A stretch of 64,000 nucleotides of DNA. Origin: Thalassospira sp. HJ. Its GTDB lineage: Bacteria; Pseudomonadota; Alphaproteobacteria; Rhodospirillales; Thalassospiraceae. The notes under the pieces were generated by a model. The model searched no databases and had not been told where the DNA came from. It saw nothing but the letters and a program-made list of their open reading frames with translations. Each line of letters begins with the position of its first letter. Within the stretch, counting starts at the first letter, position 1. Made by a program: the position numbers and the translations under genes. This document shows positions 48,843 through 57,853 of the stretch, piece by piece. The stretch covers positions 372,001 to 436,000 of the forward strand of contig NZ_JYII01000006.1 in NCBI RefSeq assembly GCF_000948415.1, given 5' to 3'.

Positions 48843-49577
48843 GCTTGCGTGGGCGGCGTAGTCGCCTGTGTAACCGCACGGTTCCAGACCGGCGCGCATC
48901 AGTTCGGGCGGCGGGGCATCGACAATCACCGGATCACGGTCGGCATGGAACGGCACGACAATCTGGCGCGAAAGCAGCATCAGGGTCGGCGGCGCGCCAA
49001 AGATCGGCGGCTCATCGCCACGGCCATAGAACGGGTCGCCAATCACCGGATGCCCGACATGATCCAGATGAACACGCAGCTGATGGGTCCGCCCGGTATG
49101 GGGGATCAGTTCCAGCCAGGTGATGTCTTTACCATCCACGTCCTTGCCACGGCCCAGCACGGTATATTCGGTTTTTGATGGCTGGCCGTCTTCGTGGACC
49201 AGCATGGTCCAACCGCTTTCATCATTGATCTTGCCAATCGGCGCATCGATGAAACCGTGATCGTCCTCCATCGCGCCACGGACCACCGCCCAATAGGTCT
49301 TGCCGATTTTCTTTTCGGTGAAAAGACGGGTGATCTTTTTCGATGATTTCGGATGACGGCACAGCAACAGGCAGCCAGCCGTATCGCGATCCAGACGATG
49401 GGCCAATGTCGGTTCCGGCTGAATGCCAAATTTTAGATCCGGCAGATAGGCATCAACGTGGAAATAGGTTTTCGGCCCACCGTGGGACGCCAGCCCAGGC
49501 GGCTTGTTCAGAACGATGATGTTGGAATCGCGGTGCAGAACATGCGCGATCAGGTCTTCTGCAATCGGATGGGGCAT
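48789..49577 (-). CDS. RluA-family pseudouridine synthase
   Basis: A 262-residue RNA pseudouridine synthase without an S4 domain. The catalytic motif HRLDRDTAG (D63) is followed by KTYWAVVRG and HTGRTHQLRVHLDHVGHPVIGDPFYG, all family marks. The target uridine (tRNA or 23S rRNA) is not resolved. The ATG at 49577 has AAAGG seven nt upstream; an ATG at 49592 would add five residues. The C-terminal acidic tail (DDSDAEGGE) is coded by the overlap with the AEC gene. Confidence 0.88.
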   Translation of the reverse strand: MPHPIAEDLIAHVLHRDSNIIVLNKPPGLASHGGPKTYFHVDAYLPDLKFGIQPEPTLAHRLDRDTAGCLLLCRHPKSSKKITRLFTEKKIGKTYWAVVRGAMEDDHGFIDAPIGKINDESGWTMLVHEDGQPSKTEYTVLGRGKDVDGKDITWLELIPHTGRTHQLRVHLDHVGHPVIGDPFYGRGDEPPIFGAPPTLMLLSRQIVVPFHADRDPVIVDAPPPELMRAGLEPCGYTGDYAAHASSIDAQYTGDDSDAEGGE

Positions 49578-49658
49578 GGCGTGGCCTTTCATTTCGGGGC
49601 GGGCCCGTTGAGCCCTTGCTTACCCCATCAGGCAGTGGCGGGCAATGATCATGACGTT

Positions 49659-49687
49659 TGATCCGCAATTGCGCACCAGCCGTAACA
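49659..49687 (+). promoter_or_regulatory. RpoE (ECF/ChrR-type) promoter candidate for the DUF6134-SDR operon
   Basis: TGATCC (49659-49664), 17 nt, GTAACA (49682-49687). The same layout is found before rpoE-chrR and the flavin-oxidase operon. Transcription would start near 49694, leaving a 35-nt leader. Confidence 0.6.
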
Positions 49688-49729
49688 AGAAGGAAGCACA
49701 CCTTCTGCAACCCGGCTTTGGTAACGATC

Positions 49730-50512
49730 ATGAAGACGTACATTGCACCTTCGATAAAAGCCCTGCTTGGCACCTGCGCCCTTGTTGGCGGCATTGCGCT
49801 GTCGTCAAACGCGGCAGCAACCAATGAAACAGTGATCGAGCAAGCCAGCCTGACGAATGCGTTTGAAGGTGCCGATACCTGCCGTAACTTTGATCCCATT
49901 GCACGCTATGGCAACGAGCTTCGTTTTCAGATCCGGCGCAATGATTCCCCGGTCGGGAGCCATGTGGTGCAGTTCAATCAGGGGCGCGATGGCCTACAGG
50001 TGGTTGCCCAAAGCAATATCGATATCAGCTTTTTGGGTTTTAACGCCTATAGCTTTGCCTATCGATCCGAAAGCCTGTGGCAGGACGACCGGTTGGCTGC
50101 GCTTTCTGTACAGGTCAATGATGACGGTGATGAGACGGAAGTCATCGCCAAACCCGATGATCAAGGAGCGCTTATTGTAACCGGCCCGAAGGGTGAACAA
50201 ACCTTGTCTCAGGAAATTTTTCCAACAGATCACTGGCATTGCGGCGTATTGAGCAGCACAGCGGTGCTGAACACCATCACCGGCAAGGCAAACACGGTTG
50301 ATATCCGCGCAAGCGAAACCGAAATGCTGCGCACAACAAACGGCACGCTGCGTGCGACCCGGTTTACCTATGACGGGGAGCTTGAAACCACCGCATGGTA
50401 TGATGCCGATGGACGTTGGGTTGGTCTCGCGTTCGAGGCACGTGATGGATCCACCATCACCTATCGCTGCATGAGTTGCGCGACACAAACCGCGCAAAAG
50501 GATGAGGAATGA
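49730..50512 (+). CDS. Exported DUF6134 family protein
   Basis: A 260-residue protein with a signal peptide (MKTYIAPSIKALLGTCALVGG, cleavage near AAA-TN about residue 30). The mature part is beta-rich: LRFQIRRNDSPVGSHVVQFNQ, then DISFLGFNAYSFAYRSESLWQDDRLAALSVQ in pieces, typical of DUF6134 periplasmic proteins of unknown function. I chose the ATG at 49730 because it starts the signal peptide and lies 35 nt after the predicted transcription start. Its end overlaps the SDR gene by 4 nt (ATGA). Confidence 0.78.
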   Translation: MKTYIAPSIKALLGTCALVGGIALSSNAAATNETVIEQASLTNAFEGADTCRNFDPIARYGNELRFQIRRNDSPVGSHVVQFNQGRDGLQVVAQSNIDISFLGFNAYSFAYRSESLWQDDRLAALSVQVNDDGDETEVIAKPDDQGALIVTGPKGEQTLSQEIFPTDHWHCGVLSSTAVLNTITGKANTVDIRASETEMLRTTNGTLRATRFTYDGELETTAWYDADGRWVGLAFEARDGSTITYRCMSCATQTAQKDEE

Positions 50513-51276
50513 GCAAAAACTTCCAGTCCATCTGGATTATCGGGGCATCTTCGGGCATTGGCGCGGCATTGGCCCGCGAATTCCTTGAAAACCCGACTTC
50601 AAAAGACCAGAAAGTCATCATTTCCGCGCGAAATTCCGATAAACTGAACGAATTGGCATCCGAAATGCCGGATTTGACCCCGGTTGCGGTCGATATTACC
50701 GATCCAAACGCAGTTAACAGTGCTGTTGGCACAGTCGAAGCGCAGTTTGGCCTGCCCGATCTGGTGATTTTGGCGGCCGGGATCTATTCCCCGATGAAAC
50801 TTGATGCATTTTCAGCCGCAACCATCCGAAGCCACGTTGATACCAACTATATGGGTATTGTGAATTGTCTTGAGCCTCTGCTGGCAAAGATGCGGGCACG
50901 TAGGTCCGGCGAAATTGCCGTAATGGCATCGGTCGCGGGCTATCGCGGATTGCCCAATGCATCGGCCTATGGCCCGACCAAGGCCGCCCTGATCAATCTG
51001 TGTGAATCGCTGCATACGGAACTGAGCGGCAGTGGCGTTTTGCTGCGCGTGATCAATCCGGGATTTGTTAAAACGCGCCTGACCGACAAGAACGATTTTG
51101 AAATGCCCTATCTGCTTGAACCAGAGCAGGCCGCAGACTTCATCTATCGCGGGCTTTGCGGCAATGACAAATTCGAGATTGCCTTTCCACCCCCATTCGT
51201 GCGGCAATTGAAGCTGACGCGAATTCTGCCTTATCCGCTTTTCTTCAAACTGATGCGCAAACTGATCCGAGCATGA
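50509..51276 (+). CDS. Short-chain dehydrogenase/reductase
   Basis: A 255-residue classical SDR. Cofactor motif GASSGIG (12-18), NAG-type loop LAAG, and catalytic S141, Y154, K158 (YGPTK) are present. It probably reduces or oxidises a lipid-like carbonyl or alcohol using NAD(P)H. It overlaps both neighbours by 4 nt, so it is tightly coupled with DUF6134 and the NTF2-like gene. From memory, an SDR gene also belongs to the RpoE-dependent cluster of Rhodobacter sphaeroides. Confidence 0.92.
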   Translation: MSKNFQSIWIIGASSGIGAALAREFLENPTSKDQKVIISARNSDKLNELASEMPDLTPVAVDITDPNAVNSAVGTVEAQFGLPDLVILAAGIYSPMKLDAFSAATIRSHVDTNYMGIVNCLEPLLAKMRARRSGEIAVMASVAGYRGLPNASAYGPTKAALINLCESLHTELSGSGVLLRVINPGFVKTRLTDKNDFEMPYLLEPEQAADFIYRGLCGNDKFEIAFPPPFVRQLKLTRILPYPLFFKLMRKLIRA

Positions 51277-51719
51277 CCGACATCACCGAGAACAAGCGCC
51301 AGTTGCTGGCGGCATATGCAGCCTATTACGAGAACCTGTCGCTTGAGACGGTTGATCAGCTAAACGATCTGGTGACAGAGGATTTCGTGTTCTGTGATCC
51401 GTTCACCACGGTACGCGGCCCCGGGGAGGTTTGCGCCTATCTGGCAAAGGCCTTTACCGATGCGGATAATCCGCGCTTTGTCATCACCCATCGCGCTATT
51501 GACGGGGATCGGGGATTTTTGCGCTGGAAATTCAGCGCGCGGGTCAAGGTCATCGGCGATTGGGAATTCACCGGCATGTCAGAGCTGACCTTTAACGAGG
51601 ATGGCACCCGCCTGACATCGCATTTTGACCACTGGGATTCCGGGCAGAACTTCTATGCCAAAATCCCGGTGCTGCGCTGGTTCATTCAGCGGCTTGCGCG
51701 ACGTGTTGGGTCTTTGTAA
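51273..51719 (+). CDS. NTF2-like (SnoaL-type) protein
   Basis: A 148-residue protein with the cone-shaped NTF2-like pattern: an N-terminal helix (QLLAAYAAYYENLSLETVDQL), DLVTEDFVFCDPFTTVRG, then GFLRWKFSARVKV and a C-terminal FDHWDSGQNFYAKIPVLRWF. It may be an isomerase-like enzyme or a ligand-binding protein. The start overlaps the SDR stop by 4 nt. The last 38 nt overlap the convergent DUF3833 gene. Confidence 0.82.
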   Translation: MTDITENKRQLLAAYAAYYENLSLETVDQLNDLVTEDFVFCDPFTTVRGPGEVCAYLAKAFTDADNPRFVITHRAIDGDRGFLRWKFSARVKVIGDWEFTGMSELTFNEDGTRLTSHFDHWDSGQNFYAKIPVLRWFIQRLARRVGSL

Positions 51720-52230
51720 AGAACAGCGTCACTTCGCCGATTTCAAAGCCCCATTTCTTGACGCGTGCACGGTTGACCAACACCCCATCTGGCTGCAGGA
51801 ACATCCAGTCGTTGAAGCCCACACGCCAGGCACCATCCCCGACCTTAAGATCCATGTCGTAGGACCAGTTAAGGGCATTGCCATACTGGCTGCCGATGGC
51901 TGCGCCAACAATATCATCAGCACGCCCTTCATAGGTGTGTTCACCGGTTTTGGTGATGGTCCAGACACGGCGATCTGTTTCGCCGTCATCATAGATAAAG
52001 TCTTCTTCCAGTGTCAGAACACCGTCCTTGACCGTACCCGTAATTTCGACGGTGAACTGACGACGCAACTTTCCGAACCGGTCTTCGAAAATACCCCAGG
52101 CCCGGCTGTTGCCTTCGAAATAGTCAAACACGTCGAAGCGGGGTTCCTTTTGCGCGAAATCCTGCGGTTTCATCGACCCACATCCGGCTATTAGCACCAA
52201 AAAACACAGCGCCATGAAATTCCGCAGCAT
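51682..52230 (-). CDS. DUF3833 family lipoprotein
   Basis: A 182-residue lipoprotein with lipobox LIAGC (C17) after a short hydrophobic signal. The mature region has DYFEGNSRAWGIFEDRFGKLRRQF in part, EDFIYDDGETDRRVW and the ending MFLQPDGVLVNRARVKKWGFEIGEVTLFF, marks of DUF3833. It is probably periplasmic and lipid-associated. I chose the ATG at 52230 because it starts the signal peptide and AGGAGAA precedes it. It is the last gene of the five-gene minus-strand operon. Confidence 0.85.
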   Translation of the reverse strand: MLRNFMALCFLVLIAGCGSMKPQDFAQKEPRFDVFDYFEGNSRAWGIFEDRFGKLRRQFTVEITGTVKDGVLTLEEDFIYDDGETDRRVWTITKTGEHTYEGRADDIVGAAIGSQYGNALNWSYDMDLKVGDGAWRVGFNDWMFLQPDGVLVNRARVKKWGFEIGEVTLFFTKTQHVAQAAE

Positions 52231-52259
52231 CGATTTTCTCCTGTCCTGACATCCCAAGA

Positions 52260-53606
52260 TCAAACGGTGCAGCGTGAAAGGCGCCGACGAATGGCAACCT
52301 GATGCGCACCATCCAGCGGAAAGCGCCACATCATCCCGATTGCTCCTGCTTTCAATACGATGGGGATCACCGCATAGATCAAAACCAGCACAATCAAGGC
52401 ACCGGTTTTTTCATCCCCGCCCTCGGTCAGGCCAAAGGCGCCCAGGATCGGAAGCGCGATGCCGGCCGCCAGCGCCATGGCAAGCTTGTTGGTCATGTTC
52501 CAAAGCGCGAATAAAAGGGCGGTGCGCCGCACACCAAACCGATACCGGTCCCAGTCATCGACATCGGCCTGAATGGCCGGCGGCAGGGCAAGGTCCGCTC
52601 CCAATGCCGCCCCGGTGACAAGGCAGATGACGGCAAAGGCACCAAAGTCACCGGCATCGAGAACCGGCACAAACACAAAGGCCATAATCGCCATCACCAT
52701 GGCCAGACACCAGACCCGGTGCTTACCAACCCGGCCAGCCATGACAACCCAAAGCGGGATAGCGATGATGGCGGCTGCGAAATAAAGCAGGATCAGGATA
52801 TTCTCGCTGTCCTGATCAAGCTTGAGGTAATAGCGCACAAACAGCGGAAAGCAGACGGCGGGCAAGCCGGCGGCAAGGCCATTGATCATCCAGGCCGCAA
52901 GTAGACGCATGAACAGGCGATTATCGCGCAGGCTGCGAAATCCAAGACGCAGCGTCTTAACAAGATTGCCCGATCCCATACCATTTGCCGCCGATTTTGT
53001 GCGTTTATGCTGCGCAATCGGATCGGGCACTTGCCAGATCATAAGAGCAATGAAAGCAGCCCCCAATGTCAGGGTCACGATGGCAAGGGTCTGGATTTCC
53101 GCAGCACGGTCCGGGGCATTGATCAGAACGGGAATGGCCCCGGCCAGAACAATGCCGATCAGGCCAGCCCCTTCGCGAAGGGCAGTAAGCGACGTGCGTT
53201 TTTTATAATCGCCAGAAAGGTCCGCCCCCCATGCAAGATAGGGCACCTGAAACATCGTCCAGCCGAGAAACAGAACACTCGCCCAGATTAAAAGATGGAG
53301 TGCATCGGGCTTTTCGGGGGAACTGAATAAATACCAAAGGCCGATCCCGGCAATCACCGCCCCGACCCCGGTCCAGATTTTACGATTGCCGGTTTTATCC
53401 GACAGCCACCCAACCACCGGATCGGTCAGCATATCAATCATGCGCACCAGCAATAGAACTGCGCCCGTGATCGCCAACCCAAGGCCAAGGTCGTCGCCAT
53501 AGTAACTGGGCAACAACACATATGCCGGAATGGTCGGAACGGCCGCCGCCATTGCCGGCAGCGCATAGAAAACCGATGTCTGGGTGGGGTATTCAGTCGG
53601 ACGCAT
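52260..53606 (-). CDS. GPH-family (sugar:cation symporter type) MFS transporter
   Basis: A 448-residue, 12-segment transporter. RMIDMLTDPVVGWLSDKTGNRK is the hallmark of the glycoside-pentoside-hexuronide family, supported by YLAWGADLSGDYKKRTSLTALRE. The substrate is unknown; similar genes occur with cfa/DUF1365 in other alphaproteobacteria, pointing to a lipid-related compound rather than a sugar. Its start overlaps the cfa-like gene by 14 nt. Confidence 0.85.
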   Translation of the reverse strand: MRPTEYPTQTSVFYALPAMAAAVPTIPAYVLLPSYYGDDLGLGLAITGAVLLLVRMIDMLTDPVVGWLSDKTGNRKIWTGVGAVIAGIGLWYLFSSPEKPDALHLLIWASVLFLGWTMFQVPYLAWGADLSGDYKKRTSLTALREGAGLIGIVLAGAIPVLINAPDRAAEIQTLAIVTLTLGAAFIALMIWQVPDPIAQHKRTKSAANGMGSGNLVKTLRLGFRSLRDNRLFMRLLAAWMINGLAAGLPAVCFPLFVRYYLKLDQDSENILILLYFAAAIIAIPLWVVMAGRVGKHRVWCLAMVMAIMAFVFVPVLDAGDFGAFAVICLVTGAALGADLALPPAIQADVDDWDRYRFGVRRTALLFALWNMTNKLAMALAAGIALPILGAFGLTEGGDEKTGALIVLVLIYAVIPIVLKAGAIGMMWRFPLDGAHQVAIRRRLSRCTV

Positions 53607-54870
53607 TTTCGCGATGTTCGATCACGAACAGGCCAACATCGATCGAGCCCTGATCAAAACCGGTTTCGCAATAAGCGAGATAATATTCCCACATGCGTTT
53701 GAAGCGCAGATCAAAGCCCTGCTTGGCAATACCGTCCCAGGCGTGCTGGAAGCTGCGCTGCCATTCGGCCAGCGTACGGGCATAGGATTTGCCGAAGAAT
53801 TCCGAATGGCGGAGCTCTAGTCCGGCGTTGCTGACCGCTGCCGACAGTGCCGTCGGGGATGGCAACATGCCGCCCGGGAAGATGTAACGCTGAATGAAAT
53901 CCGCCCCACGGCGATAGGTTTCAAACCGGTCATCATCAATGGTGATGATTTGCAGAACCGCCTTGCCGCCCGGTTTCAGGCGCTTGCGGATCATCTCGAA
54001 ATAAGTTGGCCAGTGTTCTTCGCCAACTGCCTCGAACATTTCGATCGAGACGATCTTGTCATATTGGCCTTCTTCATGACGGTAATCGCGCAGAACGATA
54101 TCCGTGCGATCGTGCAGCCCCTGCAGCAATAGCCGTTCACGGGCATAGGCATGCTGTTCGTTCGAAAGCGTCAGGCCCGTGACGTTGCAGCGATACTTGC
54201 CGGCTGCAAGTTCGGCAAAGCCGCCCCAGCCACAGCCGACTTCAAGCACGTTTTCGCCCGGCTTAAGATCCGCGAGCGCGCAAATGCGTTCGTATTTTGC
54301 TTCTTGGGCGTCATCCAGCGACATCTCCGGCGACTGGTACAAAGCCGAAGAATAGGTCATGCTGAGGTCAAGCCAGGCGCGATAGAATTCGTTGCCGAGA
54401 TCATAGTGATAGGCAATGTTGCGCTTGGAGCCCTCAAGCGTATTGGCGTTACGCAAATGTCCGATCCGCGCAACCGTGCGGGCCAGGAACCCTGCCGCCA
54501 GACGGGCGCGCACAATCGTTTCATTGCGCATGGCAAAGTGCATCAGATGGGTCAGATCCGGGCTGCTCCAGCTGCCATCCATATAGGCCTCGGCAAAGGC
54601 GACATCGCCGCCGGTGGCGAGTTTGCGGATTGCCTGCCAGTCATGGATATGGATGGCGGCCCGCAGGCCGGTTTCCTGATCACCGGTAAAATGCAGGGTA
54701 TCGTTGTCGGGCAGGACAATGGTCAAACGCCCGTAATGCAGATGCGAAAGAACACGCTTGAGCATGGCTTTCAGAAGGCTGCGACTGCCCGTCATGCTGC
54801 CCAGCATCGGCAGGATGCGGTCACGCAGCGGAAGAGCATAGGCGGATGCATTACGATTGCGGTTTGGCAT
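53593..54870 (-). CDS. cfa: Cyclopropane-fatty-acyl-phospholipid synthase family methyltransferase
   Basis: A 425-residue SAM-dependent enzyme acting on unsaturated phospholipid acyl chains. It has an N-terminal lipid-binding region, then NIAYHYDLGNEFYRAWLD, the SAM motif VLEVGCGWGGFAELAA, and IEMFEAVGEEHWPTYF. FIQRYIFPGGMLPS and the C-terminal CETGFDQGSIDVGLFV are CFA-synthase marks. It may make cyclopropane or methylated (furan precursor) fatty acids. I chose the ATG at 54870 (AGGAAAGAG upstream), five nt after DUF1365; the frame extends further upstream into that gene. Confidence 0.92.
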   Translation of the reverse strand: MPNRNRNASAYALPLRDRILPMLGSMTGSRSLLKAMLKRVLSHLHYGRLTIVLPDNDTLHFTGDQETGLRAAIHIHDWQAIRKLATGGDVAFAEAYMDGSWSSPDLTHLMHFAMRNETIVRARLAAGFLARTVARIGHLRNANTLEGSKRNIAYHYDLGNEFYRAWLDLSMTYSSALYQSPEMSLDDAQEAKYERICALADLKPGENVLEVGCGWGGFAELAAGKYRCNVTGLTLSNEQHAYARERLLLQGLHDRTDIVLRDYRHEEGQYDKIVSIEMFEAVGEEHWPTYFEMIRKRLKPGGKAVLQIITIDDDRFETYRRGADFIQRYIFPGGMLPSPTALSAAVSNAGLELRHSEFFGKSYARTLAEWQRSFQHAWDGIAKQGFDLRFKRMWEYYLAYCETGFDQGSIDVGLFVIEHRENASD

Positions 54871-54875
54871 TGTTT

Positions 54876-55709
54876 TTATCTCTTTCCTGCTTGGGCCGCT
54901 GCCGTCCCGGTTTCCAGCACATAGGTCACTGCCTGTTCTGGCGGTGCCGGCCGTTTGTGGAACGTCATACCCTTGCGCCAAAGATGGAGCGCCTCCCAAT
55001 GGATACCTGCCACGACCTTGAGCGTCATGAGCGGGTAGCGAATGAACGCTCCTAACAGTTTACGGTCGGAAAGCTCGGTTCGATCACCGACAAAGGCAGC
55101 ATTGAGAAACGCGCCCTTGGCATCGGTCTCGCGGATGGCGACCGCAACATTTTCATCCGGGATGCGAATGCGGAAATGATAGTCGGCGACCATGTCGATA
55201 AAGGGCGAGACATAAAACCCCTTCGCACAGGATTGGCGCAGCACGTTATTGTCATCCAGTGCACCATCGGTCACCGGGATCAAATAACTATGGCGATCTC
55301 CAAAAGTGTTGGAGACTTCATAAAGCACCGCCCCCACCGATCCGTCTGCGCGATGGCAGAAATAGACAGACAGCGGATTAAACACAAAACCAAGCAAACG
55401 CGGATAACACAGCAAGCGGATTTTGTGCGCACAATCGCCCAAACCATGATCGGTCAGAATGCCTTCAAGCCGGGTACGCAAATCGGCTTTTCCGCGATCG
55501 GCGTGATCTCGGTCGTGGAAGGAAAACAGGTTAAAGCGGTTGCGGCTAAACAGTTTCAGCTTTGCGGCAAGACCGTCGATCTCATCAAGATCAAGCAGGA
55601 AGGAAAACACCCGATAGCGCAGCTTGTGCTTTTTCGGGCGCAGCCGATGATGGGTGACCACCCCTTCAAACAGGGCCGATGCCGGTTTATGCGCAACAGG
55701 AAGTGTCAT
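54876..55709 (-). CDS. DUF1365 family protein
   Basis: A 277-residue protein of DUF1365. Marks: LFEGVVTHHRLRPKKHKLRYRVF at the start in part, LLCYPRLLGFVFNPLSVYFCH, and KGFYVSPFIDMVADYHFRI. The family is almost always next to a flavin amine-oxidase-like gene and a cfa gene, as here. Function is unknown; participation in unusual fatty acid formation is inferred. Its start overlaps the upstream gene by 4 nt. Confidence 0.9.
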   Translation of the reverse strand: MTLPVAHKPASALFEGVVTHHRLRPKKHKLRYRVFSFLLDLDEIDGLAAKLKLFSRNRFNLFSFHDRDHADRGKADLRTRLEGILTDHGLGDCAHKIRLLCYPRLLGFVFNPLSVYFCHRADGSVGAVLYEVSNTFGDRHSYLIPVTDGALDDNNVLRQSCAKGFYVSPFIDMVADYHFRIRIPDENVAVAIRETDAKGAFLNAAFVGDRTELSDRKLLGAFIRYPLMTLKVVAGIHWEALHLWRKGMTFHKRPAPPEQAVTYVLETGTAAAQAGKR

Positions 55710-57049
55710 GCGGCCTCGCTTGATTGCGACTGCGCAGCGGTGCCAACATGAATGCGGCCACTTTCATTTTCGACGTTCCATGGGCGACGGACATTGCCAA
55801 GAGCCTCGGCCACGGCAAGGCCGGACTGAATGCCATCTTCGTGGAAGCCATAGCCAAAATAGCTGCCGCAATACCAGATATTATCGACACCCTGTATCGA
55901 CCAGAGCTCCTTTTGTGCTGCCATCGCACCAGCATCAAACAGCGGATGATCATACAGGAATGATCGGATCACGCTGCCGTCTTCAGGATGGTGCGGCGGG
56001 TTCAGCGTTACGAAAAGCGGTTGCGTCGGATCAAGATGCTGCAAGCGGTTCATCCAGTAGGTCACGCAGACTTTCTGCTCGCCGTCATGATCCTCGGCTA
56101 GGTAGTTCCAGCTTGACCAGACCTTCTGGTTTTTCGGCATCAGGCTGGCGTCATTGTGCAGGATCGCCAGATTACGTTCATATTTGAAGGCCGACAGCAA
56201 TTCGGCAACACGCGGATCGGGTGTTTCCTGAAGCGCCAGTGACTGATCACCATGGCAGGCCAAAACGACGTGATCATATTCTTCGCGCTTGCCATAGCGG
56301 TCTTCGACAAAGGCGCCACCGGACGCAGTCTTGCCGACCTTGGCAATCGCACGGTCGAGAACCACGCCACCGGAAATGTTTGCGGTCATGCGTTTTACAT
56401 ATTCACGCGATCCACCAACAACAGTGCGCCATTGCGGACGATCCTTGATCTGCAAAAGCCCGTGGTTCTGACAGAACCGGACAAACGCCGCCAACGGATA
56501 GGCCATCATGGTATCGACCGGCGTTGACCAGATCGCAGCGCCCATCGGCAGAAGATGATCATTGATAAAGGATTTGGAATAGCGCTTGTCGCGCAGGTAA
56601 TCGCCAAGGCTGATATGTTCGGCCGTGCCGTCTTCAAGGGCGGCGGGTGCTTCGCGGTAAAAGCGCAGGATATCGCGCACCATCTTCCAGAAGCGCGGTC
56701 GGAACAGATTGCGTTTTTGCGCAAACAGGGCTGAAAGATCGCCACCGCCATATTCCAGCCCGCCTTCATCCATCGAGGCGGCAAAGGACATATCGGTCGG
56801 CGTGGTTTTCACATCGAGATGATCAAACAGCGCACAGAGGTTCGGATAGCATCGGGTGTTATAAACAATAAAGCCGGTATCAACCGGGGTCTGGCCAGCA
56901 TCAACCGTATTGGAATGTCCGCCGGGGCGGTCATCCTTTTCATACAGCGTTACATTATGTGATTGGCTTAGCAGCCAGGCCGCAGACAATCCGGAAATGC
57001 CGGACCCGACAACAGCGATATTGAGTTTTCCCGGGGTGACGATGTTCAT
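55706..57049 (-). CDS. NAD(P)/FAD-dependent amine-oxidase-like oxidoreductase
   Basis: A 447-residue flavoprotein. The dinucleotide motif is AVVGSGISGLSAAWLL, then EKDDRPGGHSNTV and DTGFIVYN; the C-terminus has WYCGSYFGYGFHEDGIQSG, an FAD-contacting signature. With cfa and DUF1365 it resembles the cluster containing UfaO of Rhodobacter sphaeroides, needed for furan fatty acid synthesis (from memory), so a role in oxidising methylated acyl chains is possible. It is the first gene of the five-gene operon, divergent from rpoE, with an RpoE-like promoter upstream. Confidence 0.87.
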   Translation of the reverse strand: MNIVTPGKLNIAVVGSGISGLSAAWLLSQSHNVTLYEKDDRPGGHSNTVDAGQTPVDTGFIVYNTRCYPNLCALFDHLDVKTTPTDMSFAASMDEGGLEYGGGDLSALFAQKRNLFRPRFWKMVRDILRFYREAPAALEDGTAEHISLGDYLRDKRYSKSFINDHLLPMGAAIWSTPVDTMMAYPLAAFVRFCQNHGLLQIKDRPQWRTVVGGSREYVKRMTANISGGVVLDRAIAKVGKTASGGAFVEDRYGKREEYDHVVLACHGDQSLALQETPDPRVAELLSAFKYERNLAILHNDASLMPKNQKVWSSWNYLAEDHDGEQKVCVTYWMNRLQHLDPTQPLFVTLNPPHHPEDGSVIRSFLYDHPLFDAGAMAAQKELWSIQGVDNIWYCGSYFGYGFHEDGIQSGLAVAEALGNVRRPWNVENESGRIHVGTAAQSQSSEAA

Positions 57050-57092
57050 ATCGGCTGGGCCTGCTTGCAGTTAATGTGTGAGCGTTACATAT

Positions 57093-57121
57093 GAGTACGC
57101 ACGGTAAAGGCGTGCAGATCA
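57093..57121 (-). promoter_or_regulatory. RpoE-type promoter candidate for the flavin-oxidase operon
   Basis: On the minus strand TGATCT (57121-57116), 17 nt, GTACTC (57098-57093). It is the weakest of the three matches but has the same spacing and the GTA start of the -10 element. Confidence 0.45.
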
Positions 57122-57180
57122 CCGTGAATTATTTGTGCGATATCATTGTAAGTATCTGGCAGAAAACATACATTTTTATT

Positions 57181-57209
57181 TGATCCAAATGAATGCGGCC
57201 GACGTAGGA
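57181..57209 (+). promoter_or_regulatory. RpoE-type autoregulatory promoter of rpoE-chrR
   Basis: TGATCC (57181-57186), 17 nt, GTAGGA (57204-57209). The predicted start is near 57215, about 48 nt before the chosen ATG at 57263. The TGATCC -35 is that reported for the ChrR-controlled RpoE of Rhodobacter (from memory). Confidence 0.65.
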
Positions 57210-57262
57210 CTGGTATGATGAACACAATCCTGGCGCGGCCCCCAAAGGGACCAGAGACCAAA

Positions 57263-57853
57263 ATGAGCGGCACCACACCACAACGGACCGGACCAGCTGA
57301 TCCGGTCGAGGCGAAAAGATGTGCCGACTGGATTGTTTCCGTCGCGACCTCTCGCGATCGGGAAGCGTTTGCGCAACTGTTTGCGCATTTCGCCCCGCGC
57401 GTGAAGGCCTACATGTTCCGGTTTGGCGGCAATCCTGAGACCGCCGAGGAAATGGCGCAGGAAGCAATGATGCAGGTTTGGCGCAAGGCGCACCTGTTTG
57501 ATCCCTCAAAGGCAGCGGCCAGTACGTGGATTTTCACCATCGCCAGGAACCTTCGGATTGACCGGTTCCGGCAACGCAAACATATTGAGGTTGATGATTC
57601 CGACCCGACTTTGATTGTCGACGAAGACCCGCTGGCAGATGACGTTGTCAATCGTGACCAGGAGGCCGTTCTTGTCAAAGCCGCGATGGCGGAATTACCA
57701 GCCGATCAAAAGGTGGTCGTAGAATTGTCGTTTTTTGAAGATTGCTCACACAGCGAAATTGCCGAGCGTCTTGATATCCCGCTGGGGACTGTAAAGTCCC
57801 GTTTGCGGCTTGCGCTTGGCAAGTTGCGTGGCGGACTGGAAGGTGTCGCATGA
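57263..57853 (+). CDS. rpoE: ECF sigma factor, RpoE of the ChrR-controlled type
   Basis: A 196-residue sigma factor. Region 2: DREAFAQLFAHFAPRVKAYMFR to AEEMAQEAMMQVWRKAHLFD and STWIFTIARNLRIDRFR; region 4: LPADQKVVVELSFFEDCSHSEIAERLDIPLGTVKSRLRLAL in pieces. It is paired with chrR by a 4-nt overlap. In R. sphaeroides this pair governs the singlet-oxygen response. I chose the ATG at 57263; ATGs at 57215/57218 coincide with the predicted transcription start and would add 16 residues. Confidence 0.92.
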   Translation: MSGTTPQRTGPADPVEAKRCADWIVSVATSRDREAFAQLFAHFAPRVKAYMFRFGGNPETAEEMAQEAMMQVWRKAHLFDPSKAAASTWIFTIARNLRIDRFRQRKHIEVDDSDPTLIVDEDPLADDVVNRDQEAVLVKAAMAELPADQKVVVELSFFEDCSHSEIAERLDIPLGTVKSRLRLALGKLRGGLEGVA